Part shown: positions 1 to 7,900 of the stretch, piece by piece
Position numbering within the stretch: position 1 is the first letter of the stretch
Layout of the letters: every line of letters starts with the position of its first letter
Assembly: GCA_964431735.1 (NCBI GenBank)
Contig: CAYSLJ010000052.1
Coordinates: forward strand, 1 to 41,709
DNA from: CALARM01 sp964431735
GTDB taxonomy: Bacteria > Vulcanimicrobiota > SpSt-956 > JAKJGF01
DNA length: 41,709 bases
Direction: 5' to 3'
Made by a program: the position numbers and the translations under genes
Notes under the pieces: model-generated
Database searches by the model: none
Seen by the model: only the letters and a program-made list of their open reading frames with translations
Told to the model about the DNA's origin: nothing

Positions 1-133
1 TATCTAAAAAAGTTTTGTCTTCAGACACGCCATCGCCTTTATCTAAAAAAGTTTTGTCTTCAGACCTATCTTCAATGAGAGTCTTTTTTCCATATTCTTC
101 AGATTTTCCAGAGAAACCATAACCATTATTCAT
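1..133 (-). CDS. Partial N-terminus of a protein with tandem TFLD repeats
   Basis: The window holds only the first 44 codons; the gene runs off the left edge. The ATG at 133 follows a strong GGGGGGAG ribosome site. The protein begins MNNGYGFSGKSEEYG and then carries a 13-residue unit, SEDKTFLDKGDGV, whose second copy is cut by the edge (39-bp direct repeat, starts at 1 and 40). Each unit has Thr followed at +3 by Asp (T-F-L-D), and an upstream T-L-I-E resembles it. TxxD is the best known phosphothreonine motif for FHA domains, and FHA and Ser/Thr kinase genes lie nearby, so a phospho-scaffold role is possible but inferred. The gene starts 31 bp after the stop of the amidohydrolase gene and is probably in its operon. 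Family not recognised. Confidence 0.6.
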   Translation of the reverse strand, partial: MNNGYGFSGKSEEYGKKTLIEDRSEDKTFLDKGDGVSEDKTFLD

Positions 134-164
134 AATCGCTCCCCCCTTTTTTACTTTATTTATT

Positions 165-983
165 CTATTTTTTTATATTTTTTTCCTTCCACAGGGTAGC
201 TTCCTTTATTAATCGGTTAAAGAGAGTATAAAATCTGGGATCTTCTATGACCAGTTTTTCAGGATGGAACTGGACTGACATAATGTATTCGTCTCCTGTT
301 CCTTCCATGGCTTCTATAACACCGTCTTCAGAAAGGGATGTTATTTTAAAACCAGGTGCAATATTTTTAACAGACTGATGGTGGGAAGAATTGACTCTTA
401 TTCTTTCTTCACCCAGTATATCATAGAGGAGACTGTCTTTATGAATATTTATGTAATGAAAACATGGTTTTATCTTTCCATTATTATCCAGGATTTGATG
501 GACAAGGAGATCTTTTCTTTCATATTGAGAAGGAAGATCCTGGTAGAGATTACCTCCGAAATAAACATTGATCAATTGATGTCCACGGCATATTGCAAAA
601 ATCGGCATTTTTCTTTCTACACAGTATTTAATAATATCAAATTCAAAAGCATCGAACCCTGCATCAGGTTCTCTGGAACCTTTATTTTCTTCATTAAAAA
701 ATTTTGGATCTATATCACCTCCACCGGGGATTAAAAGACCATCAAGCTGTTTTAACTGGGTCATTAAAAATTCCTCATCATAATCTTCGGAAAGGACTAC
801 AATCGTACCTCCTTCCATCTCTATAGCTTTTCTATAGTTAGGTAATTTATCTTCACCTTCCTGTAATTTCACACCCTGTTCTTTAGAATAAATAAGACCT
901 ATTTTCACTTCTCCAGCAGAGGCAGGTAAAGATTTATAGAAAAGGACGAAACAAAAAACGAACAAAATTATCAATTTATACAT
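165..983 (-). CDS. Exported gamma-glutamyl-gamma-aminobutyrate hydrolase-like amidase (peptidase C26)
   Basis: A 272-residue class I glutamine-amidotransferase-like hydrolase, with a signal peptide (residues 1 to about 23, ending ASAG) that sends it out of the cytoplasm. The catalytic set is visible: Cys132 in the nucleophile elbow AICRGHQ, and His240/Glu242 in FHPE near the C-terminus; the PGGGD oxyanion segment is near residue 87. C26 relatives such as PuuD cleave gamma-glutamyl amide bonds. Most are cytoplasmic, so the exported form may act on peptidoglycan or extracellular gamma-glutamyl compounds (inference). Start: ATG at 983 with AAAGGAG 9 bases upstream. It lies between the P-loop-like gene (73 bp upstream) and the TFLD-repeat gene (31 bp downstream), all on the same strand and likely one operon. 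Substrate unknown. Confidence 0.85.
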   Translation of the reverse strand: MYKLIILFVFCFVLFYKSLPASAGEVKIGLIYSKEQGVKLQEGEDKLPNYRKAIEMEGGTIVVLSEDYDEEFLMTQLKQLDGLLIPGGGDIDPKFFNEENKGSREPDAGFDAFEFDIIKYCVERKMPIFAICRGHQLINVYFGGNLYQDLPSQYERKDLLVHQILDNNGKIKPCFHYINIHKDSLLYDILGEERIRVNSSHHQSVKNIAPGFKITSLSEDGVIEAMEGTGDEYIMSVQFHPEKLVIEDPRFYTLFNRLIKEATLWKEKNIKK

Positions 984-1056
984 TCAACACAACTCCTTTA
1001 TTTTCTCATAAATACTTTCTATGGGAGAACATACTCACAGGCAGTTCAAAAATATC

Positions 1057-1686
1057 CTATCTGGCCCACAGGCCTCCAGTTTCTTCCATCCAGTCGGCAA
1101 TTTTATCTGCCGCACATGTCACATTATTATCTGAAATATCCAGTTTCAGAAAAGGCAAAATAGACTTTTCTGCAAGTGTTTCCATAAAAATCTGATCATC
1201 TATAAAAAGTTGAAGATTATCGTATTGAGACGGATTACCCGATACTTTCAACCTCTCTTTTCTGGCGTCCTCAAAAGACTCTTCACTTCTTTTACAGAAT
1301 ACGAGATGAAAACCTGCATTCAGAAGTCTTTCCTCGAGCCACAGGAAATCATAATCTTTATTACGATTCTGCAACTGATACATCCTGGTAGAAAGATGGA
1401 AACGATCAATAATCCACGAATAGTAAGGAAGAAGTTCAAAAAGATTCATCCAGGTTCTATAAGTTTCCATGGCTCTTTCTTCTTCATGAGGTTCAAAATT
1501 TATCAAACCTCTTCCCCATGGGAAATTGGTAAAAGCACACCATTCTGCAGAAATCAAAGGGGAATGATATCGATATTTACGGGGGCCTACAATACGGGGA
1601 TGTTCATTCAATGCAAAAGCTATCTCTGTCTTGAAGGTCAATCTTGTTCCTTCAAGTATAATTTTAGGACATAATTTTGAAGACAT
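1057..1686 (-). CDS. Degenerate P-loop nucleoside-kinase-like protein
   Basis: A 209-residue soluble protein. A GTG at 1701 would add five residues, but the ribosome site AAAGGAA sits 6 bases before the ATG at 1686, so I start there. Near the N-terminus IILEGTRLTFKTE has the spacing of a Walker A loop (GxxxxGKT), with Gly13, Lys19 and Thr20 kept and the second Gly replaced by Phe18. Further on, IIDRFHLSTRMYQ resembles the DRxHLS segment of thymidylate/deoxynucleoside kinase-type proteins. This suggests a P-loop nucleotide kinase relative with altered or lost ATP binding. The assignment rests on motif shape only. First gene of a probable three-gene minus-strand operon, divergent from the VWA gene. 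Confidence 0.5.
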   Translation of the reverse strand: MSSKLCPKIILEGTRLTFKTEIAFALNEHPRIVGPRKYRYHSPLISAEWCAFTNFPWGRGLINFEPHEEERAMETYRTWMNLFELLPYYSWIIDRFHLSTRMYQLQNRNKDYDFLWLEERLLNAGFHLVFCKRSEESFEDARKERLKVSGNPSQYDNLQLFIDDQIFMETLAEKSILPFLKLDISDNNVTCAADKIADWMEETGGLWAR

Positions 1687-1710
1687 AACAATTCCTTTCA
1701 CAATTTACTG

Positions 1711-1788
1711 ATATGAGCGTAAATAATACATTGCTCTCGTAACGCGTAATGGGTGATGCGTATTTTTTCTAATTCACCCTTCTCATAT
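1711..1788. repeat. Intergenic inverted-repeat element with ATATGAG ends and heptad core
   Basis: ATATGAG at 1711-1717 is matched by its reverse complement CTCATAT at 1782-1788. Between them lies a CGTAACG/GATGCGT heptad stretch (about 1734-1762). Elements near 29,585 and 31,297 have similar ends. It lies just upstream of the P-loop-like gene. Confidence 0.55.
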
Positions 1789-1840
1789 AAACTTATATAT
1801 ATTTCACACATTCCTTTCTTTTTTCCTGCAAATTCTACTA

Positions 1841-1869
1841 TTGACAAAAATAATTTCTCATGCTACACT
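1841..1869 (+). promoter_or_regulatory. Sigma-70-type promoter for the VWA/FHA genes
   Basis: TTGACA at 1841-1846, a 17-bp spacer, then TACACT at 1864-1869. The -10 box overlaps the first operator half-site. The VWA start codon is at 1932 with AAAGGAGG before it. Confidence 0.65.
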
Positions 1870-1895
1870 AATATTGTAAAATATACACTAATATT
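1864..1895 (+). promoter_or_regulatory. Two direct operator half-sites TACACTAATATT
   Basis: TACACTAATATT occurs at 1864-1875 and 1884-1895, exactly 20 bp (about two helical turns) apart. The same sequence is the right half of the perfect operator at 10159-10179. The first copy covers the -10 box, so a bound protein would most simply repress. Confidence 0.5.
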
Positions 1896-1931
1896 AAAGT
1901 ATCAAACACACGATTAAAGGAGGAAATAAAT

Positions 1932-3272
1932 ATGCTAAATTTTCATCTGGAATTAAATCAGAATTTTTTCCAGGCAGAAAGCCAGAGTCAGACAGTTTAC
2001 GGACTTATAAGAATAAAACCGGAAGAAAATGCAATAAAAGGCAGAGCCCCTCTTGATATTAAATTTCTTCTGGACAGAAGCGGTTCTATGTCAGAAAGAG
2101 TAGTAACTAATGCAAATTTAGATATAAATACTATCATAGATTTGCTTTTCAGTAAAAAGAATAAGAAAAATATCACGAAACTGGATCTGTTAAAAATAGC
2201 GGTAAACCAGGTTATAAACAGAATGGAATTAAATGACATGATTTCAATAATAACCTTTGACGGTAATGCAAAAGAACTTATCGAGACAATTATAAAAAGC
2301 AACGAAGACAAAAATAATATAAAAAAAATAGTCGCACAGATCCGTACAGGTGGCTCGACAAATATGTCAAAGGCTTTAAATATTGCTCTGACTGGCCCGG
2401 ATACAGTAAATCATGTAAAAAGAATAATAATTTTTACGGACGGAGAAGTGAATACTCCTTCTGTAGAAGACGAAGAGAAAACCTGTAAAGAACTTGCCTT
2501 AAAGGCGAAGAAACTAAAAATACCTTTCACTATTTTTGGTACAGGTATAGAATATAATGATAAATTTCTGGAAAAACTGGCAGATATAACAACAGGCAGA
2601 ATGGAACATATATCAAACCCTTCAAACATAATAAATATATTGAATGAAGAAATAGGAGTCCTTGGAGATATAGCAATAACCAATCTTGAAGGAACAATAC
2701 AGATGAGTAACGGAACTTTAAAAGAAGTATCAAGGGTAATACCCGATATACATCAGATAAGTATTACATGTCCCGATTATGTATTTATGTCACTTGGAAA
2801 TCTTGATAGAGCAAGGGGACAGGCAATATTATTTCAGGCAGAAATTCCAGATCTTCCGGAGGGGATACATGAAACAGGAACTCTGGAAGTTACATATGAT
2901 ATACCACTGTATAATATTACAGGTCAGAAAGAGACTTTTAAAATTCACGTAAATTGCATAAAAGATGCTTCTCTATGCAGAGTAAATCAAAATATTCTGG
3001 AAACAGTACAGCTTGCAGGGGCTAAAAAATTACAGACCCTTGCCCTGGACAGAGCAGATAGAGGCGATACAAACGGTGCTACCAGAATGCTTTATCAGGT
3101 TTATAATGTTTATACACAGCTCGGCAAATCAGATCTGGCTACAAATGTTAAAACCCTGACAAATGCGATTAAAACAGAAGACCATCCTTCCTTTGAAACA
3201 AAGGATATGAGAAGAACACTTACAACTATGTCAAAACAATCAGCGGCGAAAACTCTTACAACCAGATACTGA
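1932..3272 (+). CDS. VWA-domain protein (von Willebrand factor A)
   Basis: A 446-residue protein with no signal peptide or membrane segment. A short N-terminal beta-rich segment is followed by a VWA domain (about 42-235) with an intact metal site: D48-R-S50-G-S52, the Thr of GGSTNMSKAL, and the Asp of IIFTDGE. The C-terminal part (about 240-446) has a beta region and a helical segment, AKKLQTLALDRADRGDTNGA, of a type often seen in bacterial VWA proteins encoded beside FHA and kinase genes. It probably acts as a metal-dependent binding partner in a phospho-signalling complex (inference from context). The zinc-ribbon/FHA gene follows 30 bp downstream. The promoter and operator half-sites lie immediately upstream. 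Confidence 0.85.
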   Translation: MLNFHLELNQNFFQAESQSQTVYGLIRIKPEENAIKGRAPLDIKFLLDRSGSMSERVVTNANLDINTIIDLLFSKKNKKNITKLDLLKIAVNQVINRMELNDMISIITFDGNAKELIETIIKSNEDKNNIKKIVAQIRTGGSTNMSKALNIALTGPDTVNHVKRIIIFTDGEVNTPSVEDEEKTCKELALKAKKLKIPFTIFGTGIEYNDKFLEKLADITTGRMEHISNPSNIINILNEEIGVLGDIAITNLEGTIQMSNGTLKEVSRVIPDIHQISITCPDYVFMSLGNLDRARGQAILFQAEIPDLPEGIHETGTLEVTYDIPLYNITGQKETFKIHVNCIKDASLCRVNQNILETVQLAGAKKLQTLALDRADRGDTNGATRMLYQVYNVYTQLGKSDLATNVKTLTNAIKTEDHPSFETKDMRRTLTTMSKQSAAKTLTTRY

Positions 3273-3302
3273 GTTCAGAACAGTAAAAAGGAGGAATTTT
3301 AT

Positions 3303-3776
3303 ATGACATGCTCTCAATGCGGAACTGTTAATCCACAGGGGACACTATTCTGTAATATATGTTTTGCACCGATTGAACAAAAACTTAAATCATTGCCTGT
3401 AGAACCAGTACAAATATCGAATGGCCATGTCAAAAGTCCCAGGTTAATAATTCTGGAAAATACCATCCCTACAGGCCAGACTATAACTCTTCCCTGTCCT
3501 CCCTATGTTTCTGCTCTGTTAATAGGAAGGAATGATCTGAAAAATAATATAGTAGTAGATATAGATGTAACCATGTATGGAGGTTTCGACAAAGGTGTTT
3601 CCAGAAAACATGCAAAAATTTTATATGACAATAACAATTTTTTCATAGAAGACTGGGAAAGTTCTCTTGGAACCTTTATAAATAAAGAAAAATTATTAAA
3701 GGGCGTACAAAAAATAATAAAACATGATGATGAAATAAGATTTGCACATCTTATTATGAAATTCACTGACAAATAG
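3303..3776 (+). CDS. Zinc-ribbon plus FHA-domain protein
   Basis: A 157-residue cytoplasmic protein. An N-terminal zinc ribbon (Cys3, Cys6, Cys17, Cys20) leads through a linker to an FHA domain (about 70-155) with the expected landmarks: IGRND, then SRKHAK, then an SSLGTFIN loop. FHA domains bind phosphothreonine, commonly in TxxD contexts, so this is a likely reader of phosphorylation by the Ser/Thr kinases in the window. Start ATG at 3303 with AAAAAGGAGG upstream. Co-transcribed with the VWA gene 30 bp before it. The GVSRKH segment is intact, so phosphopeptide binding should be possible. Confidence 0.88.
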   Translation: MTCSQCGTVNPQGTLFCNICFAPIEQKLKSLPVEPVQISNGHVKSPRLIILENTIPTGQTITLPCPPYVSALLIGRNDLKNNIVVDIDVTMYGGFDKGVSRKHAKILYDNNNFFIEDWESSLGTFINKEKLLKGVQKIIKHDDEIRFAHLIMKFTDK

Positions 3777-3893
3777 ATAACTGCTATGATAAAAACTTAC
3801 ATTTTCTGTAGGAAATTAGATTTTCCCGGCGAATATTTTTATTCGGTCAAATAAACTATTTAGTATCTATTTATCTATTCAGGAGGTACATTA

Positions 3894-4355
3894 ATGAATT
3901 TCTTTCTTAAAATCAGTGGTTTAATAATCTTACTGGCCTTTATGTCAGTCAATATAGCTATGGCCGACACGGAAGATAATTTACGGAGTGGAACTGTTAC
4001 TTTACAGATCTGGAAAGCCTATCGTTTTCCTGATGAAGCCCTGCTGGAATCCGATGATCATACGGCAGATATAAGTTTCCTGGAAAATCCGGACATAAAA
4101 AAAGTTCCTATGCTGGAAGCCAAACGAATTAAAGCATTGGGGAAAACAAAACCTGATATAACAAAAATTACTGCCAGCGATATAGATTTATGGGATACCT
4201 ATGTTAATGCTCCAATAACAGGGTACTATTATATGATTCAGGGGAAAGAAAAAGGGAAATATTATATTCTATTTCTTAAAGAATTTCTGAATAAAAAAGA
4301 ATCACTTCATTACTGGAAAATTACCTTTCAATGGGAAGAAATAACTATTAAATAA
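3894..4355 (+). CDS. Exported hypothetical protein
   Basis: A 153-residue protein with a clear signal peptide (charged start, hydrophobic core to about residue 22, cleavage near AMA-DTE). The mature part is mixed alpha/beta with no motif I recognise. A good ribosome site (CAGGAGG) precedes the ATG. It lies 117 bp after the FHA gene on the same strand and ends at a strong bidirectional hairpin terminator shared with the convergent gene at 4404. Family unknown; cell-envelope or periplasmic location inferred. Confidence 0.7.
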   Translation: MNFFLKISGLIILLAFMSVNIAMADTEDNLRSGTVTLQIWKAYRFPDEALLESDDHTADISFLENPDIKKVPMLEAKRIKALGKTKPDITKITASDIDLWDTYVNAPITGYYYMIQGKEKGKYYILFLKEFLNKKESLHYWKITFQWEEITIK

Positions 4356-4356
4356 T

Positions 4357-4396
4357 AAAAAAATAGTGAATAACATCTGTTATTCACTATTTTTTT
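4357..4396. terminator. Bidirectional rho-independent terminator between convergent genes
   Basis: A perfect 19-bp inverted repeat (4357-4375 with 4378-4396). It starts with seven A and ends with seven T, so it can terminate transcription both ways. The stem core TAGTGAATAA is the same motif as the GTGANNN heptad arrays elsewhere in the window. Confidence 0.85.
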
Positions 4397-4403
4397 ATTT
4401 AGC

Positions 4404-5099
4404 TTATTTTATTTTGGATTTTATAAACTCAAATTCCTTTTCAAAGTCCTTAACTTTTTTCTCAAGTAATATGACTCTTTCTTCAAGGGAAAGAGGTGCT
4501 TTACTTTCCTGTTCCAGTCTGATAGTTCTTTTCTTGTCGTATACTATTTCAGGTTTCTCTTCTTCTTTTGTAATATCTACAGGTTTTTCTATAGCTTCTG
4601 CTAAAAATACTGCTCTTTCTATGAGAAAATCTATTTTCTTATCAGAAATTTCTTTATCTTTTTTGGTAATAATTTCCAGAATATTTTCTGTAACTTCAAG
4701 TGATACCAGTGGTTCAAAGCACATTATAGCACTGCGTATTTTATCGGAAGATAAAAATTCCACAACCTTATCTGCAGGATCACCTTTTATAATAAACTTG
4801 GAATCAAAATCCTGAGAACCTATAGTTATTTCTTTAACAAGTTTTAACTTTTTACCCCAATCACTTTTAAAACTCTCAGTACCTAAATGTAATTTAAAAT
4901 CACTCTTTAAATTCAACGCAAAATGAACATTACTGCCCTGAGGTATTACAAGTAATTCTTTTCCTTTGGAGGTTCCGGTAAATTTAACTGTTTTACCCTC
5001 AGGTTCAATAGTACCCTTATAATGTTCTTTAATAAGCTCAAAGGCATAAGTCCATTTTTCAAGTTCTGTCTTTTTTTTAGTTTTTTGTTTTTCTGCCAC
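4404..5099 (-). CDS. Hypothetical protein with C-terminal coiled coil
   Basis: A 231-residue cytoplasmic protein with a Lys-rich start. Residues about 15-140 look like a compact alpha/beta domain (FDSKFIIKGDPADKVVEFL and following). A charged linker and a heptad-patterned coiled coil (LEERVILLEKKVKDFEKEF) close the protein. No catalytic motif seen. It is convergent with the exported gene and shares its terminator. The 427 bp upstream of it hold no clear gene. Family not recognised; a structural or adaptor role is possible. Confidence 0.6.
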   Translation of the reverse strand: MAEKQKTKKKTELEKWTYAFELIKEHYKGTIEPEGKTVKFTGTSKGKELLVIPQGSNVHFALNLKSDFKLHLGTESFKSDWGKKLKLVKEITIGSQDFDSKFIIKGDPADKVVEFLSSDKIRSAIMCFEPLVSLEVTENILEIITKKDKEISDKKIDFLIERAVFLAEAIEKPVDITKEEEKPEIVYDKKRTIRLEQESKAPLSLEERVILLEKKVKDFEKEFEFIKSKIK

Positions 5100-5526
5100 A
5101 GAATAAGCTCCTTTCTGACTCTAAATAAAACTTTATTAATTATTCGAGATAATTAACTTATAATCCTCTTTGATTAAAATTTTATCACTTCAAAAAATTT
5201 TTCTGTTCCTTGAATAAAAGAATTAAGATGATCGAGATTTCCCGAAAATTCATCTGAAGTGCAGGAAAAACTTTTACAAAGAAACAATAAAAAAGTTACG
5301 ACAATTTAGACAAATAAAATAAATTGTAAAATCATTCATGTCTTAAATTATAGTTTTTGCAGGGAAAAAAATAGGGGGGAATTCGTAACAAAATATAACA
5401 AAATAATTTCAATCACAAAAAATAGCAGTAACATTAAATAACATAATAAAACATTATATAGCCCAATATAAAAAGCCAGAATCACATGAATTAATCCTGG
5501 CCTCTTACGTAATGAACCTTTAAATA
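5100..5526. other. Intergenic stretch without a recognisable gene
   Basis: About 430 bases of very AT-rich sequence. Apart from the minus-strand terminator at 5468-5501 I see no coding region, RNA gene or repeat-family member here. Confidence 0.5.
5468..5501 (-). terminator. Rho-independent terminator after the small frameshifted gene
   Basis: On the minus strand GCCAGGAT (5494-5501) pairs with ATTCTGGC (5475-5482) over 8 bp with one G-U, followed by TTTTTATA. It lies about 25 bases after the stop of the small gene at 5527-5719, which supports that region being transcribed. Confidence 0.7.
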
Positions 5527-5719
5527 TTACTTTTCAAAAGCTATTGTTCCGTTAAACATATTAATTATATGATCAAAAGTGAATGTTTCTATGCTGTAAA
5601 CAGCAGATGGTTTTTCTTTGCTTACAAGAATTTTCACCTTTATATTAATACCTTTTTTATCCCCTATTTCCATCATAGCTTCTTCACCTGCAGAATAAAA
5701 CAATACTTACATATCTCAT
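5527..5719 (-). pseudogene. Frameshifted small gene of about 64 codons behind the M55 peptidase
   Basis: A strong start (GGAGG, seven bases, ATG at 5719) opens a frame that stops after 11 codons (MRYVSIVLFCR). Moving one frame near 5696-5700, at a TTTTATTC stretch, gives a continuous peptide through GEEAMMEIGDKKGINIKVKI to IAFEK and a TAA at 5527. The total length is 193 bases, one more than a multiple of three, so a single-base insertion or a read error at the T-run would explain it. The good ribosome site, operon position 35 bp after the peptidase stop and the terminator behind it argue for a real or recently broken gene. A programmed frameshift is a less likely alternative. Family unknown. 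Confidence 0.55.
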
Positions 5720-5754
5720 AATACACCTCCCTTCTTCCCTTTTAGATACTTAAA

Positions 5755-6576
5755 TTATTTGGCAGTTCCTGCAAGGCATACAATTGCTTCAAACATATTG
5801 TATAAATCAGGATAGGTATCTACAGTATATTGGACCTTTGTGCCAGAAACCCTTTTAACTACAGGAATAAGTGATGCCATATCCGCTTTTATACTGTTAG
5901 TCAGATCTACCGTTACTGTATAAGGGCTATTAAATACCAGGGGTTTAAAAGAAGAAACTCCCAGTATGACTGCTTCTTTTGCCTTATTTCTCAATTCTTC
6001 CCTGACCATGTCAGGATGAAAAAGAGTGGAACAGAAACGGGTATCCGCAATTTTAGACATTACAGTAAGAGTTCCGAGCTTTAAAGATGCCACATTATTA
6101 CAGAAATGACTGTCTCCTGAAGCAAGGGCAATCTTTACCCCGAGACTTCCTGCATAACCTCCGTTTAATTCAAACTCCCCTGCTACCTGATCATTAATTT
6201 TAAGTTCCCTTATACTCGCTCCCGACATGGTATGATCCATAGCCCCTGAAATTGTCCCTGCCGCACAGTGATATCCTATATAATAGGACAGGTTAAACCT
6301 TGCATCTATACCGACCATCATATAATTTCTCCTGGGTGTTCCCCTTACAACAGTAGCTTTTTTATTAAGTTTCTCAGGATAAATATTATCACCGTAACCA
6401 TGGGAATCACAGACAAGTATTTCCTCTGCCCCCGGGTCACCGTCAATAATACCTTCTATAACTGCATTTACTTCCTGTGTCATAAGTTCATTTACCCTCT
6501 TAACATCTTTTTCCATTTCCTTCCAGTTAGCTATACCTGATATACCTTCCATATCAACAGATATGTAATGACGCAT
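5755..6576 (-). CDS. M55-family zinc D-aminopeptidase (DppA-like)
   Basis: A 273-residue cytoplasmic protein matching the DppA/M55 family in length and motifs. The metal-binding DMEG (Asp8, Glu10) is at the N-terminus, DSHG (His59) follows, then YHCAAG, the DHT segment and a GE pair near 133-134. DppA of Bacillus is a decameric zinc peptidase that releases D-amino acids from short peptides, so recycling of cell-wall D-Ala peptides is the likely role. ATG at 6576 with AAGGAGG upstream. Followed by the frameshifted small gene and a terminator. No peptide-transport genes lie beside it, unlike the Bacillus dpp operon. Confidence 0.9.
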   Translation of the reverse strand: MRHYISVDMEGISGIANWKEMEKDVKRVNELMTQEVNAVIEGIIDGDPGAEEILVCDSHGYGDNIYPEKLNKKATVVRGTPRRNYMMVGIDARFNLSYYIGYHCAAGTISGAMDHTMSGASIRELKINDQVAGEFELNGGYAGSLGVKIALASGDSHFCNNVASLKLGTLTVMSKIADTRFCSTLFHPDMVREELRNKAKEAVILGVSSFKPLVFNSPYTVTVDLTNSIKADMASLIPVVKRVSGTKVQYTVDTYPDLYNMFEAIVCLAGTAK

Positions 6577-6602
6577 TAATAAAAACCTCCTTGAAAAGCA
6601 TA

Positions 6603-6622
6603 ACGCGTAACATGTTACGCGT
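6603..6622. repeat. Perfect 20-bp palindrome of the CGTAACG family
   Basis: ACGCGTAACATGTTACGCGT is its own reverse complement. It is two head-to-head CGTAAC units, 27 bases upstream of the M55 peptidase start. It may be an operator or a member of the dispersed heptad family. Confidence 0.7.
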
Positions 6623-6750
6623 ATGTTATAATCATCTGCAAAATTCTACTAAAAAACTATCTGAAAGTCAATATTGATAGTATTTTTTACGGCACGAAGA
6701 TTCACTTCTACTGAATATATGAAAGTAATATATGGCTCTCAATAGGGGGT

Positions 6751-6840
6751 GTCAAGAAATAACCTCATCATATTTACAGTCTATATTCGTGACGCGAGGA
6801 TGATAACCATTCTAATAATTTGCCAGGGTTATTTTCTTAC
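6751..6840. repeat. MITE-like element, copy 1 (TIR GTAAGAAAATAAC)
   Basis: Imperfect terminal inverted repeats: GTCAAGAAATAACC at the left, and GGTTATTTTCTTAC at the right. The core is ATTCGTGACGCGAGG followed by ATAACCAT. The same end-core-end order recurs near 8.2, 13.3 and 32.8 kb. No transposase gene is present. Confidence 0.6.
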
Positions 6841-6874
6841 AGTCTCATAGTATAAAAAAATAATCTTATACCCC

Positions 6875-6903
6875 TTGACATGAAATTATTTTTATAGTAT
6901 TAT
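6875..6903 (+). promoter_or_regulatory. Sigma-70-type promoter of the nicotinamidase-like gene
   Basis: TTGACA at 6875-6880, 17-bp spacer, TATTAT at 6898-6903. The start codon is at 6962 with AAAGGAG upstream. Confidence 0.75.
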
Positions 6904-6904
6904 A

Positions 6905-6934
6905 TTAGTGTAAATAAAACACTTAAATAAGTGT
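6905..6934 (+). promoter_or_regulatory. Operator with AGTGT/ACACT half-sites
   Basis: TTAGTGTAA and ACACTTAA form an imperfect palindrome at 6905-6926. An overlapping perfect inverted repeat, ACACTTA-AA-TAAGTGT, occupies 6919-6934. It lies just behind the -10 box, in the same place as the perfect operators before the gene at 10215. Confidence 0.6.
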
Positions 6935-6961
6935 AAACAAAACGTAAAGGAGAAGATTAAC

Positions 6962-7600
6962 ATGATATCTTCAATTATACCTGAAAACACAATAGATTTC
7001 ATAAGAAAAACACTGGTACATACAAAAGGGGAAAAAAGGGAAGTACTGTTAATAATAGATATGATTAATGATTTTCTTCATGAAAAAGGAGTTCTTTACA
7101 GTGAAAGACATAAAGTTCTTGTACCTGAGATGAAACATTTTCTGGAAAAGAAATACGGTGAAGGAGCGATCCTTATATTCTGCTGTGATGCCCATATAAA
7201 AGGTGATGAAACAAGGTATCCTGTTCATGCAATTTCAGGCTCATGGGGAGCTGAAATAATAGATGAATTTAAATCTTTTTGCGGGAAAGAACGAGTATTC
7301 ACCATATTAAAAAGAAGTCCTGATGCATTTCTCGGAACATTCCTCCAGACAATTTTAGAGTTTTTAAAACCGGAAAAACTCACAGTGCTCGGTGTATGTA
7401 CTGATATATGTGACAAATCTACTGTTCAGGGAGCTGTTTACAGAGGTTTTACCGGCATAAGAGTGGTTACCGATCTTGTGGCAACCTTCCATATACCGGG
7501 AATTCACGACGGAGATGCTTTACACAGATCTGCACTGGAAGAAATAAAAGGGAATCTTGGAGTAGAATTAATTGAGTCATTCGGCGAAATTTCATTATAA
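6962..7600 (+). CDS. Nicotinamidase-like cysteine hydrolase (isochorismatase superfamily)
   Basis: A 212-residue cytoplasmic protein with a complete isochorismatase-fold catalytic triad: Asp33 (LLIIDMINDF), Lys117 (TILKRSPDAF) and Cys150 (GVCTDIC). Metal-site candidates are Asp76/His78 (CCDAHIKGD) and His89. Nicotinamidase (PncA) converts nicotinamide to nicotinate for NAD salvage; relatives act on other amides, so the substrate is open. A single-gene unit with its own promoter and an operator shared with two other units in the window, one encoding two isochorismatase-like proteins. That favours a role in NAD or a related amide pathway. AAAGGAG upstream supports the ATG at 6962. Confidence 0.8.
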   Translation: MISSIIPENTIDFIRKTLVHTKGEKREVLLIIDMINDFLHEKGVLYSERHKVLVPEMKHFLEKKYGEGAILIFCCDAHIKGDETRYPVHAISGSWGAEIIDEFKSFCGKERVFTILKRSPDAFLGTFLQTILEFLKPEKLTVLGVCTDICDKSTVQGAVYRGFTGIRVVTDLVATFHIPGIHDGDALHRSALEEIKGNLGVELIESFGEISL

Positions 7601-7751
7601 ACTTTATACGGGAAAAAAACTTTTATTATATATTTACTATACTTTTGCAGATTTTAAAAACTATAAAAAAATAATCTATTTATCGGTTATAATTTGACAG
7701 ACCACCAGGCTCTTATTACCGCTCCAGATAAGTTCATACCCATTTCTAAAA

Positions 7752-7900
7752 CCTGTCCCTGTCCGGACTCTTCCGGAAAAGATATGATCCTGTTGCGTGG
7801 CAAACTGGTTTTACAGACTGTTAATATTTTGCATCTATATCATTTACAAATCTCTTTTAATACGGCATATCTTTTCCTCCAGAGCCCGGCCAGGGACAGG
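7752..7900. repeat. 149-bp element with 35-bp imperfect inverted repeats
   Basis: Positions 7752-7786 match the reverse complement of 7866-7900 at about 30 of 35 bases (CCTGTCCCTG at one edge, AAAAGATATG inside). The 79-base middle contains GTTGCGTGGCAAACTGG. It could be a non-autonomous mobile element or a structured RNA. It is much more GC-rich at its edges than its surroundings. Confidence 0.55.
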
